This document shows, in pieces, positions 31,169 to 41,521 of a stretch of 64,000 bases of DNA. Positions within the stretch are counted from its first letter, which is position 1. The number at the start of each line of letters is the position of its first letter. The stretch comes from an uncultured Bartonella sp. (GTDB lineage Bacteria; Pseudomonadota; Alphaproteobacteria; Rhizobiales; Rhizobiaceae): positions 138,281-202,280 of the forward strand of contig CAMLCZ010000005.1 of the NCBI GenBank assembly GCA_946478665.1, read 5' to 3'. The notes below the pieces were generated by a model. It was not told the origin of the DNA and did not search any database. It was given only the letters and a program-made list of their open reading frames with translations. A program made the translations under genes and the position numbers.

Positions 31169-31804
31169 CTATTTGAAGGTGGTCAATAAATCGGAAATTT
31201 CTTCCGCATTAAGACACCGCGCTGATTTGCCTTGAAGCATCAAAGCTAGTCGTGCAGATTCTTCCAGCTCTTCTGCTGCATAGACAGCATCAGTCAGTGT
31301 TTTTCCAGAAACGACAGGTCCGTGGTTTGCTAAAAGAACCGCTGAAGCTGTCTTTGCCTGTTCGAATATGTCATTTTCCATGGCGCTATTACCCGGCCGA
31401 TAATACCGGATGATCGGTAACCTAGCGCCAATACGCATGACAAAATATGGTGTGTAAGGTGTAATTGGTGTATCGCTTGTGCCATCGGCCAAACAGCTGA
31501 TGGCTGTCGCATATGTCGAATGAAGGTGGACAATTGCACCCGCTTGCGGTCTTGCCGTCATGAAAGCCCGATGCATGAACACTTCTTTAGAAGGACGATC
31601 ACCAGAAATATGGTTCCAATCCTTATCAAGCTTACTCAAGCTCTCGGCATTTAACCTGCCGAGAGATGAGTTTGTTGGCGTCATCAAGTAGCCATCTTCA
31701 AGCCGCACTGAAATATTGCCTGCGCTACCAACGCTAAATCCTCTTTGGAAGAGGCTTGCGCCAAGCTCAACAAGCAACTGACGAACTTCCTGCTCTGTCA
31801 TCAT
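31169..31804 (-). CDS. otnC: class II aldolase; 3-oxo-tetronate 4-phosphate decarboxylase
   Basis: GNISVRLEDGYLMTPTNSSLGRL, AIVHLHSTYATAISCL, LLANHGPVV; operon context. Confidence 0.88.
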   Translation of the reverse strand: MMTEQEVRQLLVELGASLFQRGFSVGSAGNISVRLEDGYLMTPTNSSLGRLNAESLSKLDKDWNHISGDRPSKEVFMHRAFMTARPQAGAIVHLHSTYATAISCLADGTSDTPITPYTPYFVMRIGARLPIIRYYRPGNSAMENDIFEQAKTASAVLLANHGPVVSGKTLTDAVYAAEELEESARLALMLQGKSARCLNAEEISDLLTTFK

Positions 31805-31839
31805 TTTTACCCTATTTTTAAATATCTATGCGTGCGGTT

Positions 31840-32802
31840 CTACTTTGTGACAAATTCATCGCGATATTGACGAATAATGCTGTCAAAATCGCCATCTCTC
31901 GTGAACCCTAAAGAAAGTGGGCGTGTTACGTCGAAATCACCCGGCCAAGAACAAACAATATCAATGACACGTTGTTCTGGCTCTTCACTGACCAATGCGC
32001 GTACCTCAGGGCCAGCTACACGTTCCAAGCTTGCCAACATTTCAGCCACACTTACGCAAAGACCTGGCAAGTTGAGAACACGCTTTAAGCCGAGTTTCTC
32101 GCCACTTACTTCCAATGTATGTGCGAGGTTTTTTACAACCGCATTAGGAGAAGACAGCCACATTAATGTTTCTGGTGGGACTGGATTATTTGATTTAATC
32201 CCTGAAAGAGGCTCACGAATTATACCGCTTGCAAAAGATGAAGCGGCCGAATTCGGTTTGCCCGGACGCACAACAATCGTCGGCAAGCGGCATACACGCC
32301 CATCAACAAAGCCTTTGCGGCTATATTCGCATACCAAAAGTTCGCCAATAGCTTTTTCAGCGCCATAAGATGATTGGGGCATAAGGGCTAGATCTTCCGG
32401 CACAACATCTGGCATTGCACCACCAAATACGGCAAGAGATGATGTATAGATGAAAAATGGCTTTTCACCTGTCTGTCTAGCAGCTTCCAAAAGCGCGCGT
32501 GTACCATCAACATTGACACGCATACCAACATCAAACTCGGCTTCCGATTGGCCACTCAAAACGGCGGCCATATGGTAGACTGCCACAGTGCCTTTTGTAA
32601 TCACTTTACGGGCAAATTCAGGATCGGCAATGTCACCTGTTAATGATTGTACACGACTGTCTTTTACAGGACATTCAGCCAGATCAACCGATACGATCTG
32701 ATCGAAAGCCGGCATAGACGGTTTGCCTTGCTGGCTCAAAAGAGTACCGATCAAACGGCTGCCCAAAAAACCGGCGCCACCGGTAACAACGATCTTATTC
32801 AT
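31840..32802 (-). CDS. denD: NAD-dependent epimerase/dehydratase; D-erythronate dehydrogenase
   Basis: VTGGAGFLGSRLIGTLL, Rossmann; VRPGKPNSAASSFASGIIREPLSG; operon context. Confidence 0.85.
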   Translation of the reverse strand: MNKIVVTGGAGFLGSRLIGTLLSQQGKPSMPAFDQIVSVDLAECPVKDSRVQSLTGDIADPEFARKVITKGTVAVYHMAAVLSGQSEAEFDVGMRVNVDGTRALLEAARQTGEKPFFIYTSSLAVFGGAMPDVVPEDLALMPQSSYGAEKAIGELLVCEYSRKGFVDGRVCRLPTIVVRPGKPNSAASSFASGIIREPLSGIKSNNPVPPETLMWLSSPNAVVKNLAHTLEVSGEKLGLKRVLNLPGLCVSVAEMLASLERVAGPEVRALVSEEPEQRVIDIVCSWPGDFDVTRPLSLGFTRDGDFDSIIRQYRDEFVTK

Positions 32803-33592
32803 TATTTTGTCCTTCTATAAGGTTCTCTTCATATTCAATGAGGTGTAGCTCGATGCCACGTTCTTTAATGGTATCCTGAGCATTTTGAGGAAGTGCGCTA
32901 TCAGTGATAACCATATTTAAAACATCGAGAGGAATAGCGTTAAACGTACCAACCCTGCCATATTTGCTGCTATCCGTTACAAGAACACGCCGTGCAGAAC
33001 TTTCAACAACTGCCTGTTTGACTGGGATTTTGTTTTCTTGCGGGGTAGAAATACCACGTGAGGCAAATGATGATGTTGAAATGAAAGCCAGATCAAAATT
33101 GAAGTGGCGGACAGCAACAGCAGCTGTAGCGCCAACACAAGATTGGTTTTCACGTTCCACTTCACCGCCGGTATGAAATAACCGGCATTGGCTTTCCTGA
33201 CTTAAATAACCAGCAATCACAAAATCATTTGTAACAACAGTCAAATTAGGAATTGTCGTCAAATGTTTTGCAAGTTCCAAAATCGTGGTTCCCGCATCAA
33301 GATATATGACATTACCCGGTTTGACCAAATTTGCAGCAAAACGTCCAATAGCAGCTTTCTGGTTATGTGCCATAACCCGTTTTGCCAAATGTGACGGTTC
33401 ACTTGATAACCGTTCTGGTAGTTGCACACCACCAGCCACTGAAAGAGCACGTCCTTGGTCTTCCAATGCGCGGATATCTCGGCGAACCGTCATTTGAGAA
33501 ACATGCAATATGTCGGCTATTTCAGCAATCGACAATACACGTCTTTCTGACAAACGTTGAATGATTATGGCTTGACGTTCGGCTGGTATCAC
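32795..33592 (-). CDS. DeoR-family transcriptional regulator
   Basis: HTH RRVLSIAEIADILHVSQMTVRRDIRALEDQGRALSVAGGVQL; sugar-phosphate sensing C-terminal domain. Confidence 0.92.
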   Translation of the reverse strand: MIPAERQAIIIQRLSERRVLSIAEIADILHVSQMTVRRDIRALEDQGRALSVAGGVQLPERLSSEPSHLAKRVMAHNQKAAIGRFAANLVKPGNVIYLDAGTTILELAKHLTTIPNLTVVTNDFVIAGYLSQESQCRLFHTGGEVERENQSCVGATAAVAVRHFNFDLAFISTSSFASRGISTPQENKIPVKQAVVESSARRVLVTDSSKYGRVGTFNAIPLDVLNMVITDSALPQNAQDTIKERGIELHLIEYEENLIEGQNNE

Positions 33593-34374
33593 TGTCTATT
33601 TTTCCTGTAAGGCTGAAACCAAGCTAAACCGTCTTCTGTTTTACCGCGTGGATTATATTCACAACCGATAAATCCCTTGTAACCTATCCGATCAAGAACA
33701 TCGAAAAGATAAGGGAAATTCAGCTCGCCTTCATCAGGCTCATGACGATCTGGCACCGAAGCAACCTGAACGTGAGCAAATTTACCAGCCATTTTTTCAG
33801 CCAATTTTGTCAAATCACCATCCATTATCTGGGCATGATAAAGATCAAATTGTACTGATACATTTGGTCGACCTACTTCTTCCATAAAACGCACAGCATC
33901 AAGTTGATGATTGATGAAATAACCCGGCATATTGCGTGTATTAATTGGTTCAGTCAAAACCGTGATGCCATGTGGTGCGACCTTATCGGCAGCATAACGG
34001 AAATTTTCGATATAGGTTTTTTTGCAGCTATCGTAATCCAACCCACTTACCACGCCAGACATAGCGTGTAGGTTTTTACAACCAAGTGCCAAAGCATATT
34101 CCAATGCCTTATCAACATTGTCACGAAATTCCTGTTCGCGACCAGGGATAGCAGCCATACCGCGTTCACCCGCGTCCCAATTGCCAGCTGGCATATTGAA
34201 TAAAGCTTGGGTAAGCCCATTCTTTTTCAGCTCTTCTGCCAACAGTTCTGGCGCAAAATCATAAGGGAAGAGAAACTCAACCGCTTCAAATCCTGCTTTG
34301 GCCGCCCGGCTAAAACGTTCTATAAAAGGAACGTCGGTAAACATCATGGAAAGATTGGCAGCAAAACGTGGCAT
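33589..34374 (-). CDS. otnI: 2-oxo-tetronate isomerase (hydroxypyruvate isomerase family)
   Basis: MPRFAANLSMMFTDVPFIERFSRAAKAGFEAVEFLFPYDF; QFDLYHAQIMDGDL; GCEYNPRGKTEDGLAW. Confidence 0.9.
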   Translation of the reverse strand: MPRFAANLSMMFTDVPFIERFSRAAKAGFEAVEFLFPYDFAPELLAEELKKNGLTQALFNMPAGNWDAGERGMAAIPGREQEFRDNVDKALEYALALGCKNLHAMSGVVSGLDYDSCKKTYIENFRYAADKVAPHGITVLTEPINTRNMPGYFINHQLDAVRFMEEVGRPNVSVQFDLYHAQIMDGDLTKLAEKMAGKFAHVQVASVPDRHEPDEGELNFPYLFDVLDRIGYKGFIGCEYNPRGKTEDGLAWFQPYRKNRQ

Positions 34375-34378
34375 AATA

Positions 34379-35656
34379 TCAATTTCCTTTACTGGTCTTC
34401 ATTTGTTGAGCGGCAAAAAAGAAGTCTTCTTTGCCGAAATTTCCGGATTTCAATGCAAGTGAAAGTGGTTTGCTAACCCCACGGACCCACGGTACACCTG
34501 GAGCGATTTGCGGACCAATCTTGAATGCATCAATAGCAAGGGCTTGCGTAACGGCGCCGGATGTTTCACCACCAGCAACGATAAACCGTGTATAGCCCTT
34601 CTCTTCCAATATTTTTGCAAGCTTTGCGAACAGCGTTTCTATTGCGGCACTTGCTCCTTCTGCCCCATAACGATCCTGCGTAATTTTTAATTCGTCTGGC
34701 ATAACGGTTGCATAAACAATAGGCGCATATTTCTGATCGCTATTGGCAACAATCCAATCAGCAATTTCAATAAAATAATTTTTATCATGAATGACGCGTG
34801 ACACATCAACAGCAAATGACGGGGCTTCTTGCCGATATTTTTCCACCTGCGCATTGGTCATCTGCGAGCAAGAGCCTGACAAGACAACAGTCTTACCTTC
34901 ACGAGGTGCGCCTGCCGCTTCAGCTTCTTCTACATCGCCATGTAAATCCGTCCAAGCGCGTGCCATACCATCAGCAAGACCAGAACCACCCGTTACCAAT
35001 TTCATATCGGCAACCGCTTTACCCAATATTTCAATATGCTTTTCGTTTAACGCATCAAGAACAGCATAACGAATGCCTTTTTGGCGTAATTGTTTCAAAG
35101 CGTCTTTAACAGCATCAACACCAAGATCGATAATATTGCTAGAAATATTACCGGCCTTTCCTTTTGATTGCGCTTCCATAACACGCATAATGTTTGAATC
35201 AGTCATAGGCGTGACTGGATGATGGCGCATACCCGACTCGCTCAACGGCACACCATTAACGAACAGATAACCGCAATAGATCGTCCGCCCATTTACCGGC
35301 AGTACAGGACATATAACGGTAAAATCCTCACCCAATGCATCAAGCAAAGCATCGGTTACGGGGCCAATATTGCCCTTAGGGGTACTATCGAATGTCGAAC
35401 AATATTTGAAGAAAAACTGCTCACACTGGTGTTGTTTTAGCCAATCCAAGGCATGGAGACTGTCGGCAACCGCTTTTTCCGGCGCACAAGAGCGACTTTT
35501 TAGACTGATGACAACAGCATCTGCATCAATATCAAGATCACCAGACGGAACACCATTCAATTGTACTGTCTTTAAACCATTTCCAACTAGAAAACCGGCA
35601 ATATCTGTTGCACCGGTAAAATCATCGGCAATAACACCGAGCTTCATTTCAGGCAT
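34379..35656 (-). CDS. otnK: 3-oxo-tetronate kinase (four-carbon acid sugar kinase family)
   Basis: LGVIADDFTGATDIAGFLVGNGLKTVQLNGVP; FIVAGGETSGAVTQAL. Confidence 0.92.
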   Translation of the reverse strand: MPEMKLGVIADDFTGATDIAGFLVGNGLKTVQLNGVPSGDLDIDADAVVISLKSRSCAPEKAVADSLHALDWLKQHQCEQFFFKYCSTFDSTPKGNIGPVTDALLDALGEDFTVICPVLPVNGRTIYCGYLFVNGVPLSESGMRHHPVTPMTDSNIMRVMEAQSKGKAGNISSNIIDLGVDAVKDALKQLRQKGIRYAVLDALNEKHIEILGKAVADMKLVTGGSGLADGMARAWTDLHGDVEEAEAAGAPREGKTVVLSGSCSQMTNAQVEKYRQEAPSFAVDVSRVIHDKNYFIEIADWIVANSDQKYAPIVYATVMPDELKITQDRYGAEGASAAIETLFAKLAKILEEKGYTRFIVAGGETSGAVTQALAIDAFKIGPQIAPGVPWVRGVSKPLSLALKSGNFGKEDFFFAAQQMKTSKGN

Positions 35657-36563
35657 CCTTCTCTGGTAATTTTACACCGGAAAACGTTTTGATAACTGCT
35701 GAGTCATCAAGCTTACCAAAGCCCGCATTGGACGCATTGGCAAACATTGTATAGGCTGTGCTTGCTAATGGTAATGGGAAATTCAACGCCAGTCCGGTTT
35801 CACTGACAAGGCGTAAATCCTTTACAAAAATATCAACAGCCGATTTTGCCGTATAATCACCATCAACAACGTGTTTCATGCGGTTTTCAAACATCCAGCT
35901 ATTGCCAGCTGCATGGGTAACCACATCATACATAACATCAAGCGGAATATTTGCTCGGGCAGCCAATGCCATAGCTTCAGCACCAGCAGCGATATGCACC
36001 CCAGCAAGAAGCTGATGAATGATTTTGACAGTAGCGCCAAGGCCAATCTCTTCACCGATATTGTAAACCTTGCCTGCCACAGCATCGAGCACTGGCTTCA
36101 ACCGGTCAAAAGCTTCCTTTTTGCCAGCTGCCATAACTGTAATGTCACCAGTATTGGCTTTTGCTGCACCACCCGACACAGGTGCGTCCAAAACAAGTAG
36201 CCCCTTTTGTTCCAGCCCGCTTGCAATTTCCTTGGCATCTGCGGCCGATATTGTCGACGATACCATAACAGCCGCACCAGGCTTCATGCGGTTAGCAAAA
36301 CCATTTTCACCAAACAACACCGTTTTACACTGCTTGGCATTAACAACTAGAAGAACCAAAGCATCTAGATTTTCGGCGTCTTTGCAAACAGCGCCAGCCT
36401 CTACAGCCCCAGCTTCAACCAAGTCTTTACATTTTTCCAAATCAAGATCGACACCTGCAGTTTGCAGGCCTGCCGCAATACAAGAGCGTGCGACCCCCAT
36501 GCCCATTGAACCCAATCCAACGACACAAACATTATATTTTCCCGGCATGAATGCCTCCCTCAA
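35649..36563 (-). CDS. ltnD: L-threonate dehydrogenase (beta-hydroxyacid dehydrogenase family)
   Basis: VVGLGSMGMGVARSCIAAGL; DAPVSGGAAKANTGDITVMAAG; GLGATVKIIHQLLAGVHIA. Confidence 0.9.
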   Translation of the reverse strand: MREAFMPGKYNVCVVGLGSMGMGVARSCIAAGLQTAGVDLDLEKCKDLVEAGAVEAGAVCKDAENLDALVLLVVNAKQCKTVLFGENGFANRMKPGAAVMVSSTISAADAKEIASGLEQKGLLVLDAPVSGGAAKANTGDITVMAAGKKEAFDRLKPVLDAVAGKVYNIGEEIGLGATVKIIHQLLAGVHIAAGAEAMALAARANIPLDVMYDVVTHAAGNSWMFENRMKHVVDGDYTAKSAVDIFVKDLRLVSETGLALNFPLPLASTAYTMFANASNAGFGKLDDSAVIKTFSGVKLPEKDA

Positions 36564-36923
36564 AAATTTTCTACAAACTAGCCACCTAAAAATAATTTTT
36601 CAACACATTTTCACAAAAAATAACATTTTTTCATCATTTTTTGTTAAATTATGATAAAATTAATTAACAAGGAAACATACCACCAGCATATTGGCAACAT
36701 TAGGCAGCTACCAAACGGGCAGTATGATTACTTGCACACAAAGGATATTTTTTTGAGATTTTTAAAACCCGCAAGTTTAATTTAAAGCAAAATATTCGAT
36801 TCTACAATAAAAAATAAAATTTTATAAATTATATTATATCTAAAACTAGAATAACTATTTTTCTATAATAAAAACCAGCAATATTTTTCATAATAAAATT
36901 TAAAAATAAAACTTATTATAAAA

Positions 36924-36947
36924 AAGACCGGTTTTTAAACCGGCCTT
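36924..36947 (-). terminator. Rho-independent terminator for adhP
   Basis: AAGACCGG...CCGGCCTT stem with one mismatch, downstream of the minus-strand gene, A-tract on the left. Confidence 0.65.
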
Positions 36948-36964
36948 TCAATCAAGTCTATTGT

Positions 36965-37999
36965 CTATTTTGCCATATCGAGAACAACACGGCCTTCAAT
37001 TTTTCCGGCAATCATCTCGTCAAAAATATGATTGATATTGGATAATTTGTCTGTTGAATAATGTGACTTTACCTTGCCTGCCGCGGCAAAATCGAGTGCT
37101 TCTTGCAAATCCAAACGTGTACCAACAATAGAACCTCTAAGTGTAATACCATCTAGCACCATATTGAAAATTGGCACAGAGAAGCTACCGGCCGGCAAAC
37201 CATTCATCGACAAGGTACCGCCACGGCGCACCATACCCAAAGCCTGTTCAAAGGCTTTTGGGGACGCCGCTGTAACCAACATGCCATGGACACCGCCATC
37301 TGTTAGTTTACGGACTTCTGTTGTTGCATCTTTATGTTTGGTAACATTAATACCAATGTCGGCGCCCAATTGCTTTGCCAGTTCAATTTTATCATCGGCG
37401 ACATCAATAGCCACAACATTAAAGCCCATTGCTTTTGCATACTGCACAGCCAAGTGCCCCAAGCCACCAATACCAGAAATACCAACCCAATTACCGGCCT
37501 TTGCTTCGGTCATTTTGAGTCCCTTATAAACTGTAACACCAGCGCATAAGATTGGAGCAATTTCTTCAAAGCCAATATTTTTTGGCAAATGTCCAACATA
37601 ATTTGGATCAGCCACAACAAAATCTGCAAAGCCACCATTGACCGAATATCCCGTATTCAATTGGTGTTCACATAAAGTTTCCCAACCACTCAAGCAGTGG
37701 GAACAACAACCACAGGCAGTATATAGCCAAGGCACGCCAACACGGTCACCTTCTTTAACGTGTTTGACACCGCGACCAACAGCAGAAACATATCCAACGC
37801 CTTCATGCCCCGGTATAAATGGAGGATTTGGCTTAACCGGCCAATCACCATGGGCTGCGTGCAAATCGGTATGGCAAACACCACATGCCTGCACACTAAC
37901 CTGTATCATGCCTTCACCAGGTTCCGGAATCGGCACTTCATCAATTGTTAATGGCTTTCCAAATTCACGTACGACCGCAGCTTGCATCGTCTTTGCCAT
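36965..37999 (-). CDS. adhP: zinc-dependent alcohol dehydrogenase
   Basis: [33 protein letters not shown]; structural-zinc cysteine cluster [18 protein letters not shown] at 37999 likely. Confidence 0.92.
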   Translation of the reverse strand: MAKTMQAAVVREFGKPLTIDEVPIPEPGEGMIQVSVQACGVCHTDLHAAHGDWPVKPNPPFIPGHEGVGYVSAVGRGVKHVKEGDRVGVPWLYTACGCCSHCLSGWETLCEHQLNTGYSVNGGFADFVVADPNYVGHLPKNIGFEEIAPILCAGVTVYKGLKMTEAKAGNWVGISGIGGLGHLAVQYAKAMGFNVVAIDVADDKIELAKQLGADIGINVTKHKDATTEVRKLTDGGVHGMLVTAASPKAFEQALGMVRRGGTLSMNGLPAGSFSVPIFNMVLDGITLRGSIVGTRLDLQEALDFAAAGKVKSHYSTDKLSNINHIFDEMIAGKIEGRVVLDMAK

Positions 38000-38236
38000 G
38001 CTAGTCTCCTTCATTGGCTGTGGGCGCATCGCCAACTGCTAGCAACAATGCTGGCGCGACCCCAACATTTTAAACTGTTTATTTCAAACCATTTATTTAT
38101 ATATAAAATATATAATACGAATAATAAGTATTTCAATTATATTATTGATATTTTTATTATATAACTATTAGAAAAATTAAATAATTATATTCAATTTTAA
38201 TGACAAAAATTTATTATTTTAAAATTTTAAATAAAA

Positions 38237-41200
38237 TCAATAAATATCTTTTTCATTGAATTGTGAGAATATTTTATTACCGGCCTCACCTTTATCCAGC
38301 ATGAAAACCGCTTTTTTCCCATCAGTAAAAACAACTTGTGTTCCTATAACTGCTGATTTTTTTAGAAAATCCTCATTATTGCTTTTGTTATCGCGATCAT
38401 CACGCAAGGAAACAACATAATTATTATCAAATAGATCAGCGATAATTGTCGTTGCCTGTTTGTTGAGAATATTGGGCTTATCTCCATAATACATACCCTT
38501 TACTTCAACCACCAATCCACCATCAAAATCTTTCGATTCATTAAAAGAAAGGTCGATCAGATGGGTAGCAGCAAGATTATCGCGATAGTTTTTCCGAATG
38601 GTCATTTTCACGCCGAGTTTTCCATCATCTGTTGTAAAATTTCCAATAAGAGCTGTTTCATCAAGTGGGTTTTTCAGGCTATGCGGTGGCGCTAATGTCC
38701 ATTCAACATTGCCAGATAATTTTTGCTGTTTTCCCTTATTATCCGTTAATAATAGCAAACCGCTTTCCAGTGTTTTTTCATTAGTTTCTGAAGGTGTCGG
38801 GGGAACCTGCCCATCAGTCCTATTGGATTGTTCATCCCCGCTATCAACGTCTTTATCATGTTCAGAAACTTCAGGTAACTTCTGCGCTGACATAGCCGTT
38901 TGTTGCACCTTGATGATCGGGTTTGTTGATGATTGCGCGTTAGAAATTTCGCGATTATCGACAATTGGCATATCCACTTTTTTAACCAGATCATCAGCCT
39001 GCGGTTTTACCGGTTTTTCCTGTTGTGCCACTACTTTTTTTGGCTTATCAGCGTCGTTCAACTGGGTGTTTGCGTATTTTTTCTTTAACAATTGTGCCAA
39101 TTTTTCTGCCGATGCACCATCTTCATTGGTAGCTTGCTGTGAAGCCGAATGATCCCTATCAGGCAAACGATCATCACCAGACAATGGCGTTACCGAGCCA
39201 TGCCCGTTAAAATAAAGAAAAAAGATAACCCCAAGAACAATGGCAACGCCTAATCCAATCGCCGCCACGCGTGCACTGCCCAAGGTACTATTGAGTATAT
39301 TTAAAAATTGTAATTTTGCGTTATTGTCTTCTGGCTGCACTGAATTTTTAGCCTCAAACAATGGATCCTTGGGAAACAAATCCTGTTCGAATGGCTCAGA
39401 CTTTGTGGTTTCTAAATTATGCAAAAAAGCATCATATTTGTCAGCTGATACGCCTTTTTTGCTTAATGCGTCTTCTTTGTTCGTTAATAGGTCTTCTTTA
39501 CCAGCCAATGCATCTTCCCTATCCAACGCATTTTCACGTTCCTGTTCAAATAATGATAGATCAGCATCTTTTTTTTCAGCTATAGTGTCCGTCTCTTGTG
39601 TTATTACATCTTCACGCAGTAGAACTTCGGATTGCTCAAGCGTATCATTATCAGCTATTCTATTATCGTCTGCCGTTGTTCGTTTATCTGTAGCATTCCG
39701 ATCAGGCTCATAATTTTCAACCGCGACAAAGGTTTTATCAGCAAAGGTTTTTTGATTATTTTGAAGCTGTTGTTGTTCACCTTCGAACGCTGCATCACTT
39801 TGTGGTTCATTGTCATCAATCGGCTTTGATAAAACTTTTTCATCATCATTTTTTTGTGCTGGTTCTGTCTGAAATTCTATTTCTTCATCTTCATGCATAA
39901 CCGTTATATTGGCTGCTCTGCCATCAAATTCTTGTTCTTTGACTGTTTCTTTTGAGCTGTTTTTTACCGCCTCTGATAAGCCAGTTTCATTGTGACTAGG
40001 TTCTAAAGTCTGGTCTTGATTGCTGAGCGGATTATTTGCCTTTTGTACCTTTTCGCTCGTTAAATCGGCTCCAAATGCCGTTTGTTTTTTTATAAAATTG
40101 CTTTCAGCATAAACAACCGTTTCTCTTGTATAATTTTGGCCAATTGTTTCATTGGCGATAGCAGCATTTCTTATCGAGCCGTGATCGGAAAAATTGGCAA
40201 TGGGCGTTTCGGATAATTGATTGTTCGGCAACCCATTGGACAAGTCGACAAAAAGCTTATTTTCGTCAATTCTATTGGCACCCGTATCAATAAAAAATGG
40301 GTATTCTTGTTCTTCTGTAATCTTATTTTTAGGCAACCATGTCTGGCGAAGCTGTTCAAAGTTCTCAATGGACGGTTGCACATTGTTAAGGGCATGGGAA
40401 TTTATTGGCGTATTTACACCTATTTCCAAACCATTCTTTTTATCCCCATCACATTTCACCGATAAAACGGACAAAGATGCATCTTTTGACAAAGCTGGTG
40501 TCGCCGCATCTTGCCGTTTGGTCAGATAATCATCATAATTATTGGTATCTGGCTCCGTCACGCGCCCAAAAGAAGCTTTTTGCCGCTCTAACGACGGTTC
40601 ATTCAACGTTGATTTATTGTCAGGAATATCATCTTCAGGTGGCTCATAAAAATTAACCGCATCAGCACCGTCATGCTTTGGCTGTGGCTTGAAACGATCA
40701 ATGTTTTTAAGATGATTATTCTCACCCTCGAGAGCACTATTATCAAATATCGTTTTATTAATCTGGTTAAGTTCTTCTTCTATCTCTTTCATCAAGGGTT
40801 CAATATGTGGTTCTGGCAAACCTCCATGATCTAGATCATCTTTGATAACAGGCGGACGGGTTAAGTCCTGCAAAGCTCCGTCGTCTCGTGAAAATACATC
40901 ACGATTATCTGGACGGTTTGGCACCTTATCGACGTTTTCAACCGGATAGGCATTTTCTGGTAAAATCTGAACAGTGTTTTGGCCTTCTGATATCTCTTTC
41001 AAAAAAGTTGTTTCTGTATTTTTTGAAGAATTACTCTTTTCGTGCATTGGCTTGTTAAAGCCAAGCCGGTTTTGACTGCGGATTTGAGGCAAACCAAGAA
41101 AATTGTTTGCTTCGATCGTCACATCTTGTCGCGTGCCAAAATAATCAGGCAAATAGGCATGATAGGAAAAATGACAGCTAATATTGTCATCTTCCATCTC

Positions 41201-41467
41201 AAAAAATTCTGGTTCCAGAACATAAAATGCTTCCACCTCGCAAATGGCAGCTTCAAGCTGCAACATATAAGAGCGTGCCACCAGCTCCAACGCGTCCATT
41301 TCCTTTAATTTGTTTTGGATAACAATACGCGCTTTTTCATAAATGTGCTGGCGCACTTCCAAGGTGGGCTTCAACTTCTGCTTTTCAATGGACTTCTTGA
41401 GAAGATCCGCAATATTGAACATCTTACCCCTCAATGCCCGATAGACAATTCCGTTGGCACGCATCAT
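38237..41467 (-). CDS. large low-complexity, single-TM protein of unknown function, in the T1SS operon
   Basis: N-terminal helical region, long acidic/Asn-rich linker, one TM segment VAAIGLGVAIVLGVIFFLYF, folded-looking C-terminal domain. Confidence 0.75.
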   Translation of the reverse strand: MMRANGIVYRALRGKMFNIADLLKKSIEKQKLKPTLEVRQHIYEKARIVIQNKLKEMDALELVARSYMLQLEAAICEVEAFYVLEPEFFEMEDDNISCHFSYHAYLPDYFGTRQDVTIEANNFLGLPQIRSQNRLGFNKPMHEKSNSSKNTETTFLKEISEGQNTVQILPENAYPVENVDKVPNRPDNRDVFSRDDGALQDLTRPPVIKDDLDHGGLPEPHIEPLMKEIEEELNQINKTIFDNSALEGENNHLKNIDRFKPQPKHDGADAVNFYEPPEDDIPDNKSTLNEPSLERQKASFGRVTEPDTNNYDDYLTKRQDAATPALSKDASLSVLSVKCDGDKKNGLEIGVNTPINSHALNNVQPSIENFEQLRQTWLPKNKITEEQEYPFFIDTGANRIDENKLFVDLSNGLPNNQLSETPIANFSDHGSIRNAAIANETIGQNYTRETVVYAESNFIKKQTAFGADLTSEKVQKANNPLSNQDQTLEPSHNETGLSEAVKNSSKETVKEQEFDGRAANITVMHEDEEIEFQTEPAQKNDDEKVLSKPIDDNEPQSDAAFEGEQQQLQNNQKTFADKTFVAVENYEPDRNATDKRTTADDNRIADNDTLEQSEVLLREDVITQETDTIAEKKDADLSLFEQERENALDREDALAGKEDLLTNKEDALSKKGVSADKYDAFLHNLETTKSEPFEQDLFPKDPLFEAKNSVQPEDNNAKLQFLNILNSTLGSARVAAIGLGVAIVLGVIFFLYFNGHGSVTPLSGDDRLPDRDHSASQQATNEDGASAEKLAQLLKKKYANTQLNDADKPKKVVAQQEKPVKPQADDLVKKVDMPIVDNREISNAQSSTNPIIKVQQTAMSAQKLPEVSEHDKDVDSGDEQSNRTDGQVPPTPSETNEKTLESGLLLLTDNKGKQQKLSGNVEWTLAPPHSLKNPLDETALIGNFTTDDGKLGVKMTIRKNYRDNLAATHLIDLSFNESKDFDGGLVVEVKGMYYGDKPNILNKQATTIIADLFDNNYVVSLRDDRDNKSNNEDFLKKSAVIGTQVVFTDGKKAVFMLDKGEAGNKIFSQFNEKDIY
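39465..39527 (-). repeat. three 21-bp tandem units within the 1,076-aa ORF ([A/K]xKEDxL-type heptapeptide)
   Basis: LDREDALAGKEDLLTNKEDALSKK; units AATGCGTCTTCTTTGTTCGTT / AATAGGTCTTCTTTACCAGCC / AATGCATCTTCCCTATCCAAC. Confidence 0.75.
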
Positions 41468-41521
41468 TTTTGTGTGCTTTGGTTGTTGTTTAATGTCACC
41501 CCTTAAACGTGCCCCCCAATA

